DNA of 64,000 nt. It comes from an uncultured Sphingomonadaceae bacterium. GTDB lineage: Bacteria > Pseudomonadota > Alphaproteobacteria > Sphingomonadales > Sphingomonadaceae. Shown here piece by piece: positions 17,677 to 26,738 of the stretch. The stretch covers positions 1 through 64,000 of the forward strand of contig CANMVC010000001.1 of NCBI GenBank assembly GCA_947501325.1. The letters run 5' to 3'. Made by a program: the position numbers and the translations under genes. The stretch's first letter is position 1. Each line of letters opens with the position of its first letter. The notes beneath the pieces are model-generated. The model had not been told where the DNA came from, searched no databases, and was given only the letters and a program-made list of their open reading frames with translations.

Positions 17677-19149
17677 ATGGCGGCACAACAGATCTTAGTG
17701 ATTGACGAAGGTACGACTTCCACCCGGGCGATGTTGTTCGGCGTCGATGGAAAGCTTCACGGTTCACAGCAAGAAGAATTGCACCAATATTTTCCCGCTC
17801 CTGGTCTGGTAGAGCATGATGCCACTGAAATATGGGGCAAAACATTACGCAGCTGCGAAAAAATGATTGAGCAGGCCGGTGGAGCGGAAAAAATTGCAGC
17901 TATCGGTATAACAAACCAGCGTGAAACAGTCGTCGCATGGGACAAGCGTACGGGCCAACCATTGACCAAAGCAATTGTCTGGCAGGACCGCAGAACGGCA
18001 TCCATTTGTGGCGAGCTAAAAGCCAAAGGTTTGGAGCCGATGGTCCAGAAGAAAACCGGACTTCTTCTGGACCCATATTTTTCCGGCAGCAAGATAGGGT
18101 GGATGCTTAAAAACTGTCCCGAAGTGCGTGCGGCGGGTGACAATCTGGCTTTCGGCACCATAGAATCTTATCTCATTTTTCGCCTTACAGGTGGTCAACA
18201 TATCACGGACGCCAGTAACGCCAGTCGTACCATGTTAATGGCATTAGACGGCATGGATTGGGACGAGGAATTGTTGGCACTGTTTGATATCCCCCGAAAA
18301 GCGCTGCCAGATATCGTCGATTGTGCTGGTCATTTGGCGCAGACCTCAGCAGATCTTTTTGGCACACCGATAGCCATTTGTGGATCGGCCGGAGACCAAC
18401 AAGCGGCAACCATTGGCCAGGCCTGCCTTGAAGTAGGCCAAACGAAAGCCACTTTTGGCACTGGCGCCTTCATTCTTACCAATAGTGGTGAAACGCCGCC
18501 GGTATCATCGCATCGTTTGCTATCTACAGTTCTGTACCAGTTGGACGGAAAGCGCGTTTATGCACTAGAAGGTTCCGTCTTTGTTGCTGGTAGTTTAATG
18601 CAATGGCTTCGCGATGAAGTCGGGTTGCTTAAATTTGCCGGAGAAAGCGAAGATCTCGCGCGATCGGTTGATGGTAATGGCGGTGTTTATTTGGTGCCTG
18701 CGCTGTCCGGCCTCGGCGCACCTTATTGGCAGGCTGATGCGACCGCTACGATCTCCGGCCTAAGCTTCTCGAGCACTAAGGCACATATTGTGCGGGCTGC
18801 GTTAGAGGCGATGTCTTATCAATGCCACGATCTCAAAATGGCATTTTCAGCCGATGGAGCAGATTGGCAGAGCTTGCGAATTGATGGCGGCATGGTCGCC
18901 AACGACTGGTTGGTTCAAGATCTCGCTGATATTTTGAATATCCCGGTTGAACGGCCAGAATTTTTTGAGACCACTGCATTAGGTGCGGCGATGCTAGCTT
19001 CCGTCGGATGTGAAATTCATAGCTCCCTCGGCGATGCGGCGGCGATGATATCGGGGTTAGAAACCAGTCATGCAATGATAGAGCCATCTCTCCGCCTAGA
19101 GCGACTAGCGGGCTGGAAGAAAGCTGTTCAACGGGTCATAGATCACTGA
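17677..19149 (+). CDS. glpK: Glycerol kinase
   Basis: A 490-residue cytosolic FGGY-family kinase that phosphorylates glycerol to glycerol 3-phosphate with ATP, feeding GlpD. The N-terminal ATP-binding strand IDEGTTSTRAMLFG, the GITNQRET motif, the LLDPYFSGSKIGWML segment and the C-terminal LRIDGGMVANDWLVQ segment are all present. I use ATG 17677, which has an AGGAG site nine bases upstream; the TTG three bases earlier is less likely. It is about 140 bases after the GGDEF-EAL gene on the same strand and may share its transcript. Confidence 0.96.
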   Translation: MAAQQILVIDEGTTSTRAMLFGVDGKLHGSQQEELHQYFPAPGLVEHDATEIWGKTLRSCEKMIEQAGGAEKIAAIGITNQRETVVAWDKRTGQPLTKAIVWQDRRTASICGELKAKGLEPMVQKKTGLLLDPYFSGSKIGWMLKNCPEVRAAGDNLAFGTIESYLIFRLTGGQHITDASNASRTMLMALDGMDWDEELLALFDIPRKALPDIVDCAGHLAQTSADLFGTPIAICGSAGDQQAATIGQACLEVGQTKATFGTGAFILTNSGETPPVSSHRLLSTVLYQLDGKRVYALEGSVFVAGSLMQWLRDEVGLLKFAGESEDLARSVDGNGGVYLVPALSGLGAPYWQADATATISGLSFSSTKAHIVRAALEAMSYQCHDLKMAFSADGADWQSLRIDGGMVANDWLVQDLADILNIPVERPEFFETTALGAAMLASVGCEIHSSLGDAAAMISGLETSHAMIEPSLRLERLAGWKKAVQRVIDH

Positions 19150-19157
19150 ATGGCGAA

Positions 19158-19571
19158 TTATTTTGTGCGAAGGCCAGGCCGTTTGGCAGACGTGTCAGTT
19201 TGAAAACCGCGCCATACATGACCATTTGGAGGTTTTTTGATAAAATGTCCCGTTGTATTTTTTGAACCAAAATCAAACTGGTCAACATCGACTGGTTCGT
19301 CGAACTGCATACCAAATTCTCCATTACCAACCCATCTCACTGTTCCCTTTACTTTGCCGTACCCGGGCTTTCCAATCTCGATTGATTGGTTAGTTCGCAG
19401 TGGAATAGGCAAGGTCGCGCGGAGACCAAAACGGGATAAGTTCCGAACAATCGAAGGATGGGTAGCTCCGTCACTTGCAAACAGCTCTATCTTGACCAGC
19501 TTCCGAACCCTTGGTTCGCGATAGACCGGCGCTAGGTCATCCCCATCATTACTCTCAATTGATTCAGCCAT
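19158..19571 (-). CDS. PilZ-domain protein, predicted cyclic-di-GMP receptor
   Basis: A 137-residue protein that is almost wholly one PilZ domain. The binding motifs are present as an arginine-rich N-terminal segment YREPRVRK followed by NLSRFG, which fits the (D/N)xSxxG signature. A GNGEFGMQF strand near the end completes the barrel. It should bind cyclic di-GMP and act as an adaptor. ATG 19571 has a GAAGG site; two upstream ATGs are alternatives. It is convergent with glpK and close to the GGDEF-EAL gene. Confidence 0.85.
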   Translation of the reverse strand: MAESIESNDGDDLAPVYREPRVRKLVKIELFASDGATHPSIVRNLSRFGLRATLPIPLRTNQSIEIGKPGYGKVKGTVRWVGNGEFGMQFDEPVDVDQFDFGSKNTTGHFIKKPPNGHVWRGFQTDTSAKRPGLRTK

Positions 19572-19809
19572 CACCTTCATCCGACACATTAACTATGACT
19601 TATCAACGGCAACGGATCGATCATCTTAAGGATGGAGCCGCAGACTATTGGTTGGTTGCCCGGCCCGGACTGCATAGAGTTTACATAGTTGTGCGCAAAA
19701 CAGTCCGGTTCAGCCTCGTTTAAGAGATTTTTCATTTGGCGCTTCTAGACTTAGCCCAGAATACGGCTATAACTATCGATATTCGACTTCTCAGGGGTGA
19801 GAAATTATA

Positions 19810-20001
19810 GTGGGTGGAATTAGGGTTAGCCTAAGTCAATTGACGCAGATTGCGTTGGTCACCGTTGCTGTGGCCACGATATGGGCGAGCCTATGGTATA
19901 TCGCCTCAATAAGTTTCAGAGAGCCCGATAATGCCGCGCTTACGGCCAAAACCGCGGGGCAAGTGTCAACTGAAATTGCCAACCAATCCCGCTCAAATTA
20001 A
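19810..20001 (+). CDS. Small single-span membrane protein, doubtful
   Basis: A 63-residue frame starting at GTG 19810. It encodes a hydrophobic segment (about residues 12-32, IALVTVAVATIWASLWYIA) and a polar tail. No ribosome-binding site is clear and I recognise no family. It stands between PilZ and the bc1 operon with its own space. It may be a small membrane protein or chance. Confidence 0.3.
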   Translation: MGGIRVSLSQLTQIALVTVAVATIWASLWYIASISFREPDNAALTAKTAGQVSTEIANQSRSN

Positions 20002-20078
20002 TCAAAATTCTAGAAATAAAATACCAAATGGCACTTACATGTTCGTTGGCACCATACCGCTGATGATGAAGTGAGGGC

Positions 20079-20107
20079 AAAAAAGACCCACCAACAGGCG
20101 GGTCTTT
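20079..20107 (-). terminator. Terminator after petC
   Basis: On the minus strand a 9-bp stem (20097-20105 with 20084-20092, one G-T pair) with a TGTT loop is followed by a T-run. It ends the petABC transcript 20 bases after the petC stop and may also work in the other direction. Confidence 0.85.
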
Positions 20108-20128
20108 CTTATTCAGTTTCTCAAAAGC

Positions 20129-20983
20129 TTATGCTTCTTTTTTCTTTTTCTCAGCTTTCACATCCGCCCAGATTGTCTTGTAGGACAAGAAAGCAAGGAT
20201 TGTTGCAATCAAGAGAAATGCAAGAACCGCCCAACCAGTTTGCTTCTGCTTGATAAGAGAAGGTTCTGCAGTCCAAATCAAAAATGCTGAGACATCCTTT
20301 GCCATCTGATCAATGGAAGCCTTAGTGCCATCTGAATATGTGACTTGGTCTTCTTGAATGATTGGCGCTGCCATCGCTATGTTCAGGTTCGCAAAATACG
20401 GATTATAATGCAATCCAGGCCCGGGGCGATTGGCTTCGGGAAGCTCTGCTGGCGGTTCAGTATAACCTGTCAGAAGCGAATAAATGTAAGGAGCACCGCC
20501 GCCACGAGCCTTCGTGATGAGCGAAAGATCTGGCGGGATGGCATTATTATTTGCTGCCGCTGCCGCAACGTCATTTGCGAAAGGCTTAGGAAACTTATCC
20601 GCTGGAATCGGTGGCCGAGTTGACGCTTCGCCCGTGCTAGGGTCGATACTCGGCGTTTCGATGATCCAATTTGCAGCGATCGCTTTTACTTCATCTTCGG
20701 TGTAGCCCAGATCTGCAAGATTGCGGAAAGCAACCAGGCGAAGTCCGTGGCATGCCGCGCAAACTTCCTTATAAACTTGGAAACCGCGCTGAAGCTGCTG
20801 ATTGTCAAATTTGCCAAACGGTCCATCACTCGCGAAAGAAACCTTTTTCGGTTCTTCATGAAATTGATATTCTACCGCTTTAGTGGGCGGGTTGGTTATA
20901 TACTCAACCGCGCCGCGTCCAAATGAATAGACCAGCATTCCAGCAAAGAACAAGCCAATCAATATCCCAAAAAATCTTACCAT
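20129..20983 (-). CDS. petC: Cytochrome c1 of the bc1 complex
   Basis: A 284-residue subunit of ubiquinol-cytochrome c reductase, anchored in the inner membrane with its haem domain in the periplasm. An N-terminal membrane segment or uncleaved signal (residues 1-22) precedes the haem c site CAACHGL near residue 79, and the haem-ligand Met lies in NLNIAMAAPI. A C-terminal membrane anchor is followed by a lysine-rich tail. It is the last gene of petA-petB-petC and is followed by a terminator. It takes electrons from the Rieske protein and gives them to a soluble or membrane cytochrome c. Confidence 0.96.
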   Translation of the reverse strand: MVRFFGILIGLFFAGMLVYSFGRGAVEYITNPPTKAVEYQFHEEPKKVSFASDGPFGKFDNQQLQRGFQVYKEVCAACHGLRLVAFRNLADLGYTEDEVKAIAANWIIETPSIDPSTGEASTRPPIPADKFPKPFANDVAAAAANNNAIPPDLSLITKARGGGAPYIYSLLTGYTEPPAELPEANRPGPGLHYNPYFANLNIAMAAPIIQEDQVTYSDGTKASIDQMAKDVSAFLIWTAEPSLIKQKQTGWAVLAFLLIATILAFLSYKTIWADVKAEKKKKEA

Positions 20984-21002
20984 TACGTCGAATCCCTGTT
21001 TC

Positions 21003-22274
21003 TTAGCTGGCTTGTGGTAGTGGTTTGCCGGTAACCGCTTCGGTTATCGAATTGGGCAGCGGCTTAGGCTTCTCTATCCGAGAAAGCAGTGGCAATATGA
21101 TCAGGAAGTGAGCGAAATAATAAGCACTCGCTAGCTGGCTCAGCATAACATATGGTTCTTCAGCTGGCGCGCCGCCGCAAATGCCGAGAATGACAATGCA
21201 GGGAATAAGGCCGAACCAGAAGAACTTCTTAAACCGCGGACGATAATCGCCAGACCGAACCGGTGATTTGTCCAGCCAGGGCAGGAAGAACCACACCAAA
21301 ATAGCTGAGAACATCGCCAGAACACCTAGTAACTTTGCTGGAACAAACAGAAAGTCAAAGGTGAAAGCGCGGAGAATCGCGTACCATGGCCAGAAATACC
21401 ATTCCGGAACGATGTGCGCCGGTGTCGACAATGGATTGGCCGGAATATAGTTGTCAGCATGCCCCAAAGCGTTCGGCATAAAGAACATCATTCCAGTAAA
21501 GAAAATCAGCGCAAGACCCAAAAACCAACCATCTTTTGCTGTGTAGAATGGATGGAAGGGCACCGTATCCTGCTTGCCTTTGACGCTAACACCCGTCGGG
21601 TTGTTGGACCCTGGGATATGCAAAGCCCAGATATGCATTATAATGACACCAGCAATTACGAAAGGCAGGAGATAGTGTAGCGAGAAAAAGCGGTTCAAGG
21701 CCGCATTATCAGGGGCAAAACCGCCTAACAACAATTCTTGAATCGGCTTTCCAACCAGAGGTATCGCTTCAAACAGCCCGGTAATCACTTTCGCGCCCCA
21801 GAAGCTCATCTGTCCCCAAGGAAGGACATAGCCCATGAAAGCGGTGGCCATGGCAAGTAAATAAATAACAACACCCAATAACCAGATCATCTCACGTGGC
21901 GCCTTGTAAGATCCGTAATACAGCCCCCGCCCGATATGCAAATATATAGCGATGAAGAAGAAACTAGCGCCGTTGGCATGGGCATAGCGAATCATCCAAC
22001 CACTGTTAACGTCCCGCATGATGTGCTCAACCGAATCAAACGCTATCTCCGCGTTGGCGGCGTAATGCATCGCCAAAATTATGCCGGTAACGATTTGCAC
22101 GACTAGAAAAACTCCGGCAAGGGAGCCGAAATTCCACATATAGTTGAGATTGCGTGGCGTTGGATAACCAGCGCCAAGGCTATTGTAGATCATTCTGCCT
22201 ACTGGCAGTCTGTCGTCCATCCACTGACCAAATTCAGTAGTTGGCTTATATTGCTGTGCCCAAGGAAAACTCAT
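21003..22274 (-). CDS. petB: Cytochrome b of the bc1 complex
   Basis: A 423-residue polytopic membrane protein carrying two b haems and the quinol oxidation and reduction sites. Haem-ligand histidines lie in the second and fourth helices (HYAANA and [20 protein letters not shown]; later [13 protein letters not shown] and IMHIWALH). The conserved quinol-site motif [13 protein letters not shown] is present. Its length matches the alphaproteobacterial family. It is 11 bases after petA and 19 bases before petC, so the three are one operon. Confidence 0.97.
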   Translation of the reverse strand: MSFPWAQQYKPTTEFGQWMDDRLPVGRMIYNSLGAGYPTPRNLNYMWNFGSLAGVFLVVQIVTGIILAMHYAANAEIAFDSVEHIMRDVNSGWMIRYAHANGASFFFIAIYLHIGRGLYYGSYKAPREMIWLLGVVIYLLAMATAFMGYVLPWGQMSFWGAKVITGLFEAIPLVGKPIQELLLGGFAPDNAALNRFFSLHYLLPFVIAGVIIMHIWALHIPGSNNPTGVSVKGKQDTVPFHPFYTAKDGWFLGLALIFFTGMMFFMPNALGHADNYIPANPLSTPAHIVPEWYFWPWYAILRAFTFDFLFVPAKLLGVLAMFSAILVWFFLPWLDKSPVRSGDYRPRFKKFFWFGLIPCIVILGICGGAPAEEPYVMLSQLASAYYFAHFLIILPLLSRIEKPKPLPNSITEAVTGKPLPQAS

Positions 22275-22285
22275 TTTTCTTGCCT

Positions 22286-22867
22286 CTAGCCGATTTTCAC
22301 GACGGTATCTGTTAGGAAACTATATTCCGGTACTTCCAAATTAGTCGGCGCTGGCCCTTTGCGGGTTCTGCCTGCCGTATCATAGTGCGAACCATGGCAA
22401 GGACAAAAATAGCCGCCATATTCGCCTTTGACTTCACCCTGAGCCGCACCAAGTGGCACACAGCCCAGATGGGTACAAACACCCAAGGTGATCAACCAGT
22501 TTTCTTTTCCGACCTGCGTACGATCTGCCAGCGTTTCAGGATCACGAAGACCTGATATATCAACTTGATTAGCTGCCTCAATCTCGGGAGCGGTCAGATT
22601 ACGAATAAAAATTGGTTGTTTGCGCCAACTGGATTTGATTGCCTGTCCTGGCTCGATCGCAGAAATATCGACTTCAATTGACGATAGCGCCAAAACGTCC
22701 GCACTCGGGTTCATCTGGTTAACCAGCGGGAAAACCGTAGCAACGACACCCACACCTGCAAAGCTCACTGCAGCTATATTGATGAAATCGCGGCGACGTA
22801 CGCCGCCTATTCCCGGCTCCGATGTCACCGGATCATTTGGTTCAACTGTGGTATCAACACTAGCCAT
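22286..22867 (-). CDS. petA: Rieske iron-sulfur protein of the bc1 complex
   Basis: A 193-residue membrane-anchored Rieske protein. An N-terminal twin-arginine-like sequence [16 protein letters not shown] leads into a single membrane span, as usual for this subunit. The [2Fe-2S] cluster ligands lie in CTHLGC and CPCHGS near the C-terminus. It oxidises quinol and passes the electron to cytochrome c1. It is the first gene of the petABC operon. Confidence 0.97.
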   Translation of the reverse strand: MASVDTTVEPNDPVTSEPGIGGVRRRDFINIAAVSFAGVGVVATVFPLVNQMNPSADVLALSSIEVDISAIEPGQAIKSSWRKQPIFIRNLTAPEIEAANQVDISGLRDPETLADRTQVGKENWLITLGVCTHLGCVPLGAAQGEVKGEYGGYFCPCHGSHYDTAGRTRKGPAPTNLEVPEYSFLTDTVVKIG

Positions 22868-23036
22868 GCAAACAGCCCTTACGTTTATTTAGTACCCCAA
22901 CTGCCAGATTGATGCGAAAGCCTCAATACGTTTATAGGCAGGTATTCGCGCGCCTGATAGCCGCGAAGACTATGGTTTGCCAACAGTCAATTTTTGATTG
23001 ACCGCACATTATAAAGAACGCCATGCTATAGATACC

Positions 23037-23495
23037 ATGCGAGTAGCTCTCTACCAACCCGATATTGCAGGAAACTTAGGAACGATTCTAAGGACTTGCG
23101 CTTGCCTGGATGTTCCCGTTGATATCATTGAACCTTGCGGATTTCCTTTTAGCGATCGTAGTTTAAGGCGGGCCGGAATGGACTATTTTGATCAGGCGGA
23201 TTTCACCAGACATACTGATTGGAACGCGTTTCTCTCTTTTGTTGATTCACGACGTGCCAGAATAATATTACTCACCAGCAAAACCAGTAATGCTTACCAC
23301 GAATTTCAGTTCCAAGATGACGACATATTGCTTTTTGGATCAGAAAGTACCGGCGTTCCTGAACAGGTAAAAGATCGTGCAGACGAACGAATCACAATTA
23401 AGATGAAGAACGGCATGCGTTCATTGAACCTTGCGGTATCAGCGGGCATAGCGCTCGGTGAAGCGCTCAAGCAAACAGGACAATTCGCCAAATGA
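23037..23495 (+). CDS. trmL: tRNA (cytidine/uridine-34 2'-O)-methyltransferase
   Basis: A 152-residue SPOUT-class methyltransferase that methylates the wobble ribose of some leucine tRNAs with S-adenosylmethionine. The N-terminal LYQPDIAGNLGTILRTCACL and the C-terminal knot segment LLFGSESTGVP and MRSLNLAVSAGIALGEAL define the family. I start at ATG 23037 (MRVALYQP), which matches the usual family start. Its stop overlaps the start of hemF (ATGA), so the two are coupled. It is divergent from petA. Confidence 0.93.
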   Translation: MRVALYQPDIAGNLGTILRTCACLDVPVDIIEPCGFPFSDRSLRRAGMDYFDQADFTRHTDWNAFLSFVDSRRARIILLTSKTSNAYHEFQFQDDDILLFGSESTGVPEQVKDRADERITIKMKNGMRSLNLAVSAGIALGEALKQTGQFAK

Positions 23496-24376
23496 CGACA
23501 CGACCTCCGATCCGGAAAAATGAAAACCCACTCGATGATCAACAATCACAAGCCCAGACATGGTTCGCAGATTTGCGTAATGCTATCTGCGCCGAATTTG
23601 AAGCTATAGAAGCCGAGTTCGGCAGCGAAGCGCGTTTCGAATATTTGCCTTGGGACCGCAAAAACCCAGACGGAAGCCCGGGCGGAGGCGGCGTGCGTGG
23701 TGTTATCAACGGCAAGATATTTGAAAAAGCAGGGGTCAATATTTCGACTGTCGATGGAACATTCAGCGAAGAATTTGCCAAATCGATTCACGGCGCCGGC
23801 GACAATCCGCATTTCTTCGCAACCGGCATCAGCCTGGTCGCTCACATGGCCAACCCACACGTCCCCGCGGTGCACATGAACACCCGTTTCCTTTGCACCA
23901 CGAAGCGGTGGTTTGGAGGCGGAGCCGATCTCAATCCGCCAATTCCTTATGAGGATGATACGGACGATTTCCATGCACGTATGAAAAAGGCCTGCGATGC
24001 CCATGACCCTAGCTATCATGCGAAATATAAGAAATGGGCGGACGACTATTTCTACATTCCCCACCGGCAAGTTCATCGCGGGGTTGGTGGAATATTTTAC
24101 GATCACCTTGAACTCGAATCAGACACTGATTTTGACCAGTATTTTGCCTTTACGCAGGATGTCGGCCGCGCATTTCTAGACATTTTTCCAACGATAGTGC
24201 GGCGACGCATGGGCTTGCCATGGACTGAGGATGAAAGAGAACAACAATTGATTTGGCGCGGGCGCTATGCAGAGTTTAATTTGGTCTATGACCGGGGTAC
24301 GACCTTTGGGTTAAAAACCGGAGGTAATGTCGATGCGATTCTTATGAGTCTACCTCCAGAAGCGAAGTGGAGCTAA
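23492..24376 (+). CDS. hemF: Oxygen-dependent coproporphyrinogen III oxidase
   Basis: A 294-residue cytosolic enzyme that oxidatively decarboxylates coproporphyrinogen III to protoporphyrinogen IX in haem synthesis, using O2. Family segments include GGGGVRGVINGKIFEKAGVN, PHVPAVHMNTRF, the KRWFGGGADLNPP motif and the C-terminal YDRGTTFGLKTGGNVDAIL. Length and motif order are standard. It is translationally coupled to trmL and lies near the cytochrome bc1 operon, which uses haem. A GNAT gene follows after four bases. Confidence 0.96.
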   Translation: MTTRPPIRKNENPLDDQQSQAQTWFADLRNAICAEFEAIEAEFGSEARFEYLPWDRKNPDGSPGGGGVRGVINGKIFEKAGVNISTVDGTFSEEFAKSIHGAGDNPHFFATGISLVAHMANPHVPAVHMNTRFLCTTKRWFGGGADLNPPIPYEDDTDDFHARMKKACDAHDPSYHAKYKKWADDYFYIPHRQVHRGVGGIFYDHLELESDTDFDQYFAFTQDVGRAFLDIFPTIVRRRMGLPWTEDEREQQLIWRGRYAEFNLVYDRGTTFGLKTGGNVDAILMSLPPEAKWS

Positions 24377-24380
24377 GCTC

Positions 24381-24959
24381 GTGACTACGATTGCGATTCC
24401 CAGTGATAAATTGGCTGTGATCGTCACCTATTTTGAAATGAAAAAAAAGCCGTCGATTGTGGAACAGCAATCTGATCTCGTTTTTTCAGTCTGGAGTCGG
24501 CCAGATTTAAACGAATATAGGAAACTATTCCGAAAAATCGGAGATGAGTGGCTCTGGTTTGGTCGACTGTTAATGTCAGACGAGGAACTGCAGTCGATTC
24601 TTTATAATGATAAGATCGAGATTGCGAGGATTCAAAACGGTGAAAATATCTTGGGATTTGTAGAGCTTGATTTTAGTGATCCCGGAGAGTGCGAAATAGT
24701 ATATTTTGGATTGGTACCGGAAATCAATGGCAAAGGTTACGGCCGTTCCCTAATGGCCGAAACCCTTAAACGAGCCTGGAAAAATGGTATAGAGCGCGTT
24801 TGGTTGCACACCTGCACCAATGACTCTCAGCGTGCACCAAGCTTTTACAAGCGGGCTGGCTTTAGCGCATATAAGCGCGAGGTTGATATGCATGAAGACC
24901 CGCGCCTAACCGGCCATTTACCGATAGACACCGGTCCACATATTCCAATCATCAGGTAA
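24381..24959 (+). CDS. GNAT-family N-acetyltransferase
   Basis: A 192-residue soluble protein of the GNAT superfamily, which transfers an acetyl group from acetyl-CoA to an amine. The acetyl-CoA-binding motif is in IVYFGLVPEINGKGYGRSLM (about residues 105-124), and the final strand-helix is HTCTNDSQRAPSFYKRAGF. The start is GTG 24381, preceded by GGAG ten bases upstream. It follows hemF in the same operon. The substrate is unknown. Its last eight bases overlap the convergent membrane-protein gene. Confidence 0.85.
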   Translation: MTTIAIPSDKLAVIVTYFEMKKKPSIVEQQSDLVFSVWSRPDLNEYRKLFRKIGDEWLWFGRLLMSDEELQSILYNDKIEIARIQNGENILGFVELDFSDPGECEIVYFGLVPEINGKGYGRSLMAETLKRAWKNGIERVWLHTCTNDSQRAPSFYKRAGFSAYKREVDMHEDPRLTGHLPIDTGPHIPIIR

Positions 24960-25704
24960 ACACTTCACCAACATCTGAACCTTTACCAGTGAGTTGACTG
25001 TAGATTGATGCGATTACGACGGTAAACAAGACCTGCAAAGCAGCACCGCCAAGTGAGGATATAACATTATCAATTAGCGGCCATCCGGCGCCGCTTGTTG
25101 CTAAGCCGGTTATGACACCAACCACCATCTGGACGACGCTGACAGTGATTGTACCGATGATCACGATGATCAGGACCAGCAAAAGTATCGAAAAGCCGTT
25201 AGATTTCGTAACCTCCCAGCTCTTCTTGACGACTTCGAGCGGGTTTTTCTCGCCTTGATCAGCGATGACCATGGGAACCAGTATTAGTCGGCAAGCGATG
25301 TATAGCCCTGGGATGAAAAACAAGAGAAATCCACCCAATGTCGCCAAACCGGTCAGGATGTTAGCCAATAGAAAGATCAAGAACAGCCGAAGCGCTTTGC
25401 TTAGGCCATCAGCCACCGTGCCACTCTGCGAAGGGGCGATAGTAAAGAATATCGCAAACCCGCCAAAACTAAGTAGCAAATTTGACAAGATGACAGCTAT
25501 TGCATTCTCAGAAAAAAATGCAGAATAGGCCGCCATCACCGCATTCAGATCTTCCGTTCCTTCCAGAGCAGGTTGCCCGACAAATTGAGCCATCAACAAT
25601 GAAGGAAGAAAAACAAAAACGCCAGCTATCGCCAGAATTGCTTCTTTGTGGTCTCGCAATAAGGCCATAGCACCGTTCCAGCATTGCATATAATTGAGCT
25701 TCAT
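24952..25704 (-). CDS. Polytopic membrane protein, function unknown
   Basis: A 250-residue inner-membrane protein with about five or six hydrophobic segments, including ILAIAGVFVFLPSLLMA, AIAVILSNLLLSFGGFAIFF, FLIFLLANILTGLATLGGF and ILLLVLIIVIIGTITVSVV. The pattern, with a central LFFIPGLYIACRLILVPMV stretch, resembles membrane proteins of the glycerophosphodiesterase-membrane-domain/YciC type. I cannot assign a function. Its 3' end overlaps the GNAT gene. Confidence 0.75.
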   Translation of the reverse strand: MKLNYMQCWNGAMALLRDHKEAILAIAGVFVFLPSLLMAQFVGQPALEGTEDLNAVMAAYSAFFSENAIAVILSNLLLSFGGFAIFFTIAPSQSGTVADGLSKALRLFLIFLLANILTGLATLGGFLLFFIPGLYIACRLILVPMVIADQGEKNPLEVVKKSWEVTKSNGFSILLLVLIIVIIGTITVSVVQMVVGVITGLATSGAGWPLIDNVISSLGGAALQVLFTVVIASIYSQLTGKGSDVGEVFT

Positions 25705-25778
25705 TTACTTAACCCTCAGGTTTGAATTTCATTACGTGCACCCTTGCCACCAGAGCGCCAATTGTGCACGGAAATTTT

Positions 25779-26426
25779 ATGACCCATCTGTCCGACATCG
25801 AATGGTACGCCAGTGATAAACAAATCTCTTATCCTGACGCCTTATCTGAAATGGAGCAGCGTAACGCGGCCATCTATCTGGAAGAGAAACCGGAGCTCAT
25901 TTGGTTGCTGGAACACCCACCCCTTTATACGGCCGGGACAAGCTCTGATCCTGCAGAATTACTCAGTAATGAATTTCCGGTTTTTGAAACAGGGCGCGGC
26001 GGGCGACATACCTATCATGGTCCGGGTCAGCGGGTCGGCTACGTCATGCTCAACCTTAAAAAACGCCAAGCGGATGTGCGTAATTTCGTGCATGCACTGG
26101 AGGCTTGGGTGATAAATGCACTTTCGGAATTTGATGTTAGTGCGCGGGCTATTGAAGGTCGTGTAGGGATATGGTGCGACACGCCGCAAGGTCAGGAAGC
26201 AAAGATTGGTGCTATTGGTATTCGCATTCGCAAATGGGTTACAATGCATGGCTTTGCCGTAAATATTGACCCTGACCTCAATCACTTTGCCGGCATTATT
26301 CCTTGCGGGATCAGCGAATATCCAGTGACCAGTCTCAAACAGTTAGGCATAACTGCCACCCTCCATGATTTTGACGCGGCACTGAAAAAAACTGCGCCTG
26401 ATTTTTTCTTGGCAATTGATAAATAA
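25779..26426 (+). CDS. lipB: Octanoyltransferase for lipoate synthesis
   Basis: A 215-residue cytosolic enzyme that moves octanoate from acyl carrier protein to lipoyl domains. The family core GRGGRHTYHGPGQRVGYVML is at about residues 70-89. The catalytic Lys lies in AKIGAIGIRI and the catalytic Cys in GIIPCGI. The start at ATG 25779 removes an extension with no family match. It begins 75 bases from the divergent membrane-protein gene. No lipA is seen in the window. Confidence 0.94.
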   Translation: MTHLSDIEWYASDKQISYPDALSEMEQRNAAIYLEEKPELIWLLEHPPLYTAGTSSDPAELLSNEFPVFETGRGGRHTYHGPGQRVGYVMLNLKKRQADVRNFVHALEAWVINALSEFDVSARAIEGRVGIWCDTPQGQEAKIGAIGIRIRKWVTMHGFAVNIDPDLNHFAGIIPCGISEYPVTSLKQLGITATLHDFDAALKKTAPDFFLAIDK

Positions 26427-26470
26427 CCACGAAACGATATTGTCTCCGCGAAACTAGATTAGGAAAAGTG

Positions 26471-26734
26471 ATGAAGACCAAACTCGTCAATACCTCCCCG
26501 TTGTTCCTTGTGATGATGTCTGTTGCGGCATGCTCTGATGCTCCAGAAGCCCCGGAAGCTGACACAGTGACTGAAACCCGGATGGATGAAGTCGATGTAA
26601 TTGATGGAACCATTAGCGACGATATGGTTGATGTTGACACACAAGCGACCGGGGATGAGCTCTCAGAACAGTCCGATGAGAGCGGCGAAAGCTCTAACAA
26701 TACAGAAGAATTTGCTGACGAATCTGAAGAATAA
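26471..26734 (+). CDS. Small acidic lipoprotein, function unknown
   Basis: An 87-residue protein with a lipoprotein signal ending in SVAAC (Cys at about residue 21). The remaining 66 residues are very acidic and low in complexity, dominated by Asp, Glu, Ser and Thr (for example EQSDESGESSNN). It has no domain I recognise and is probably unstructured. ATG 26471 follows AGGAAAA. The gene sits 44 bases after lipB and converges on queE. Confidence 0.75.
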   Translation: MKTKLVNTSPLFLVMMSVAACSDAPEAPEADTVTETRMDEVDVIDGTISDDMVDVDTQATGDELSEQSDESGESSNNTEEFADESEE

Positions 26735-26738
26735 CGAG

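Noticed and set aside
23492-24376. Possible fused or truncated hemF because of the trmL overlap
   Set aside because: Both proteins have full family length and the overlap is a normal ATGA junction.
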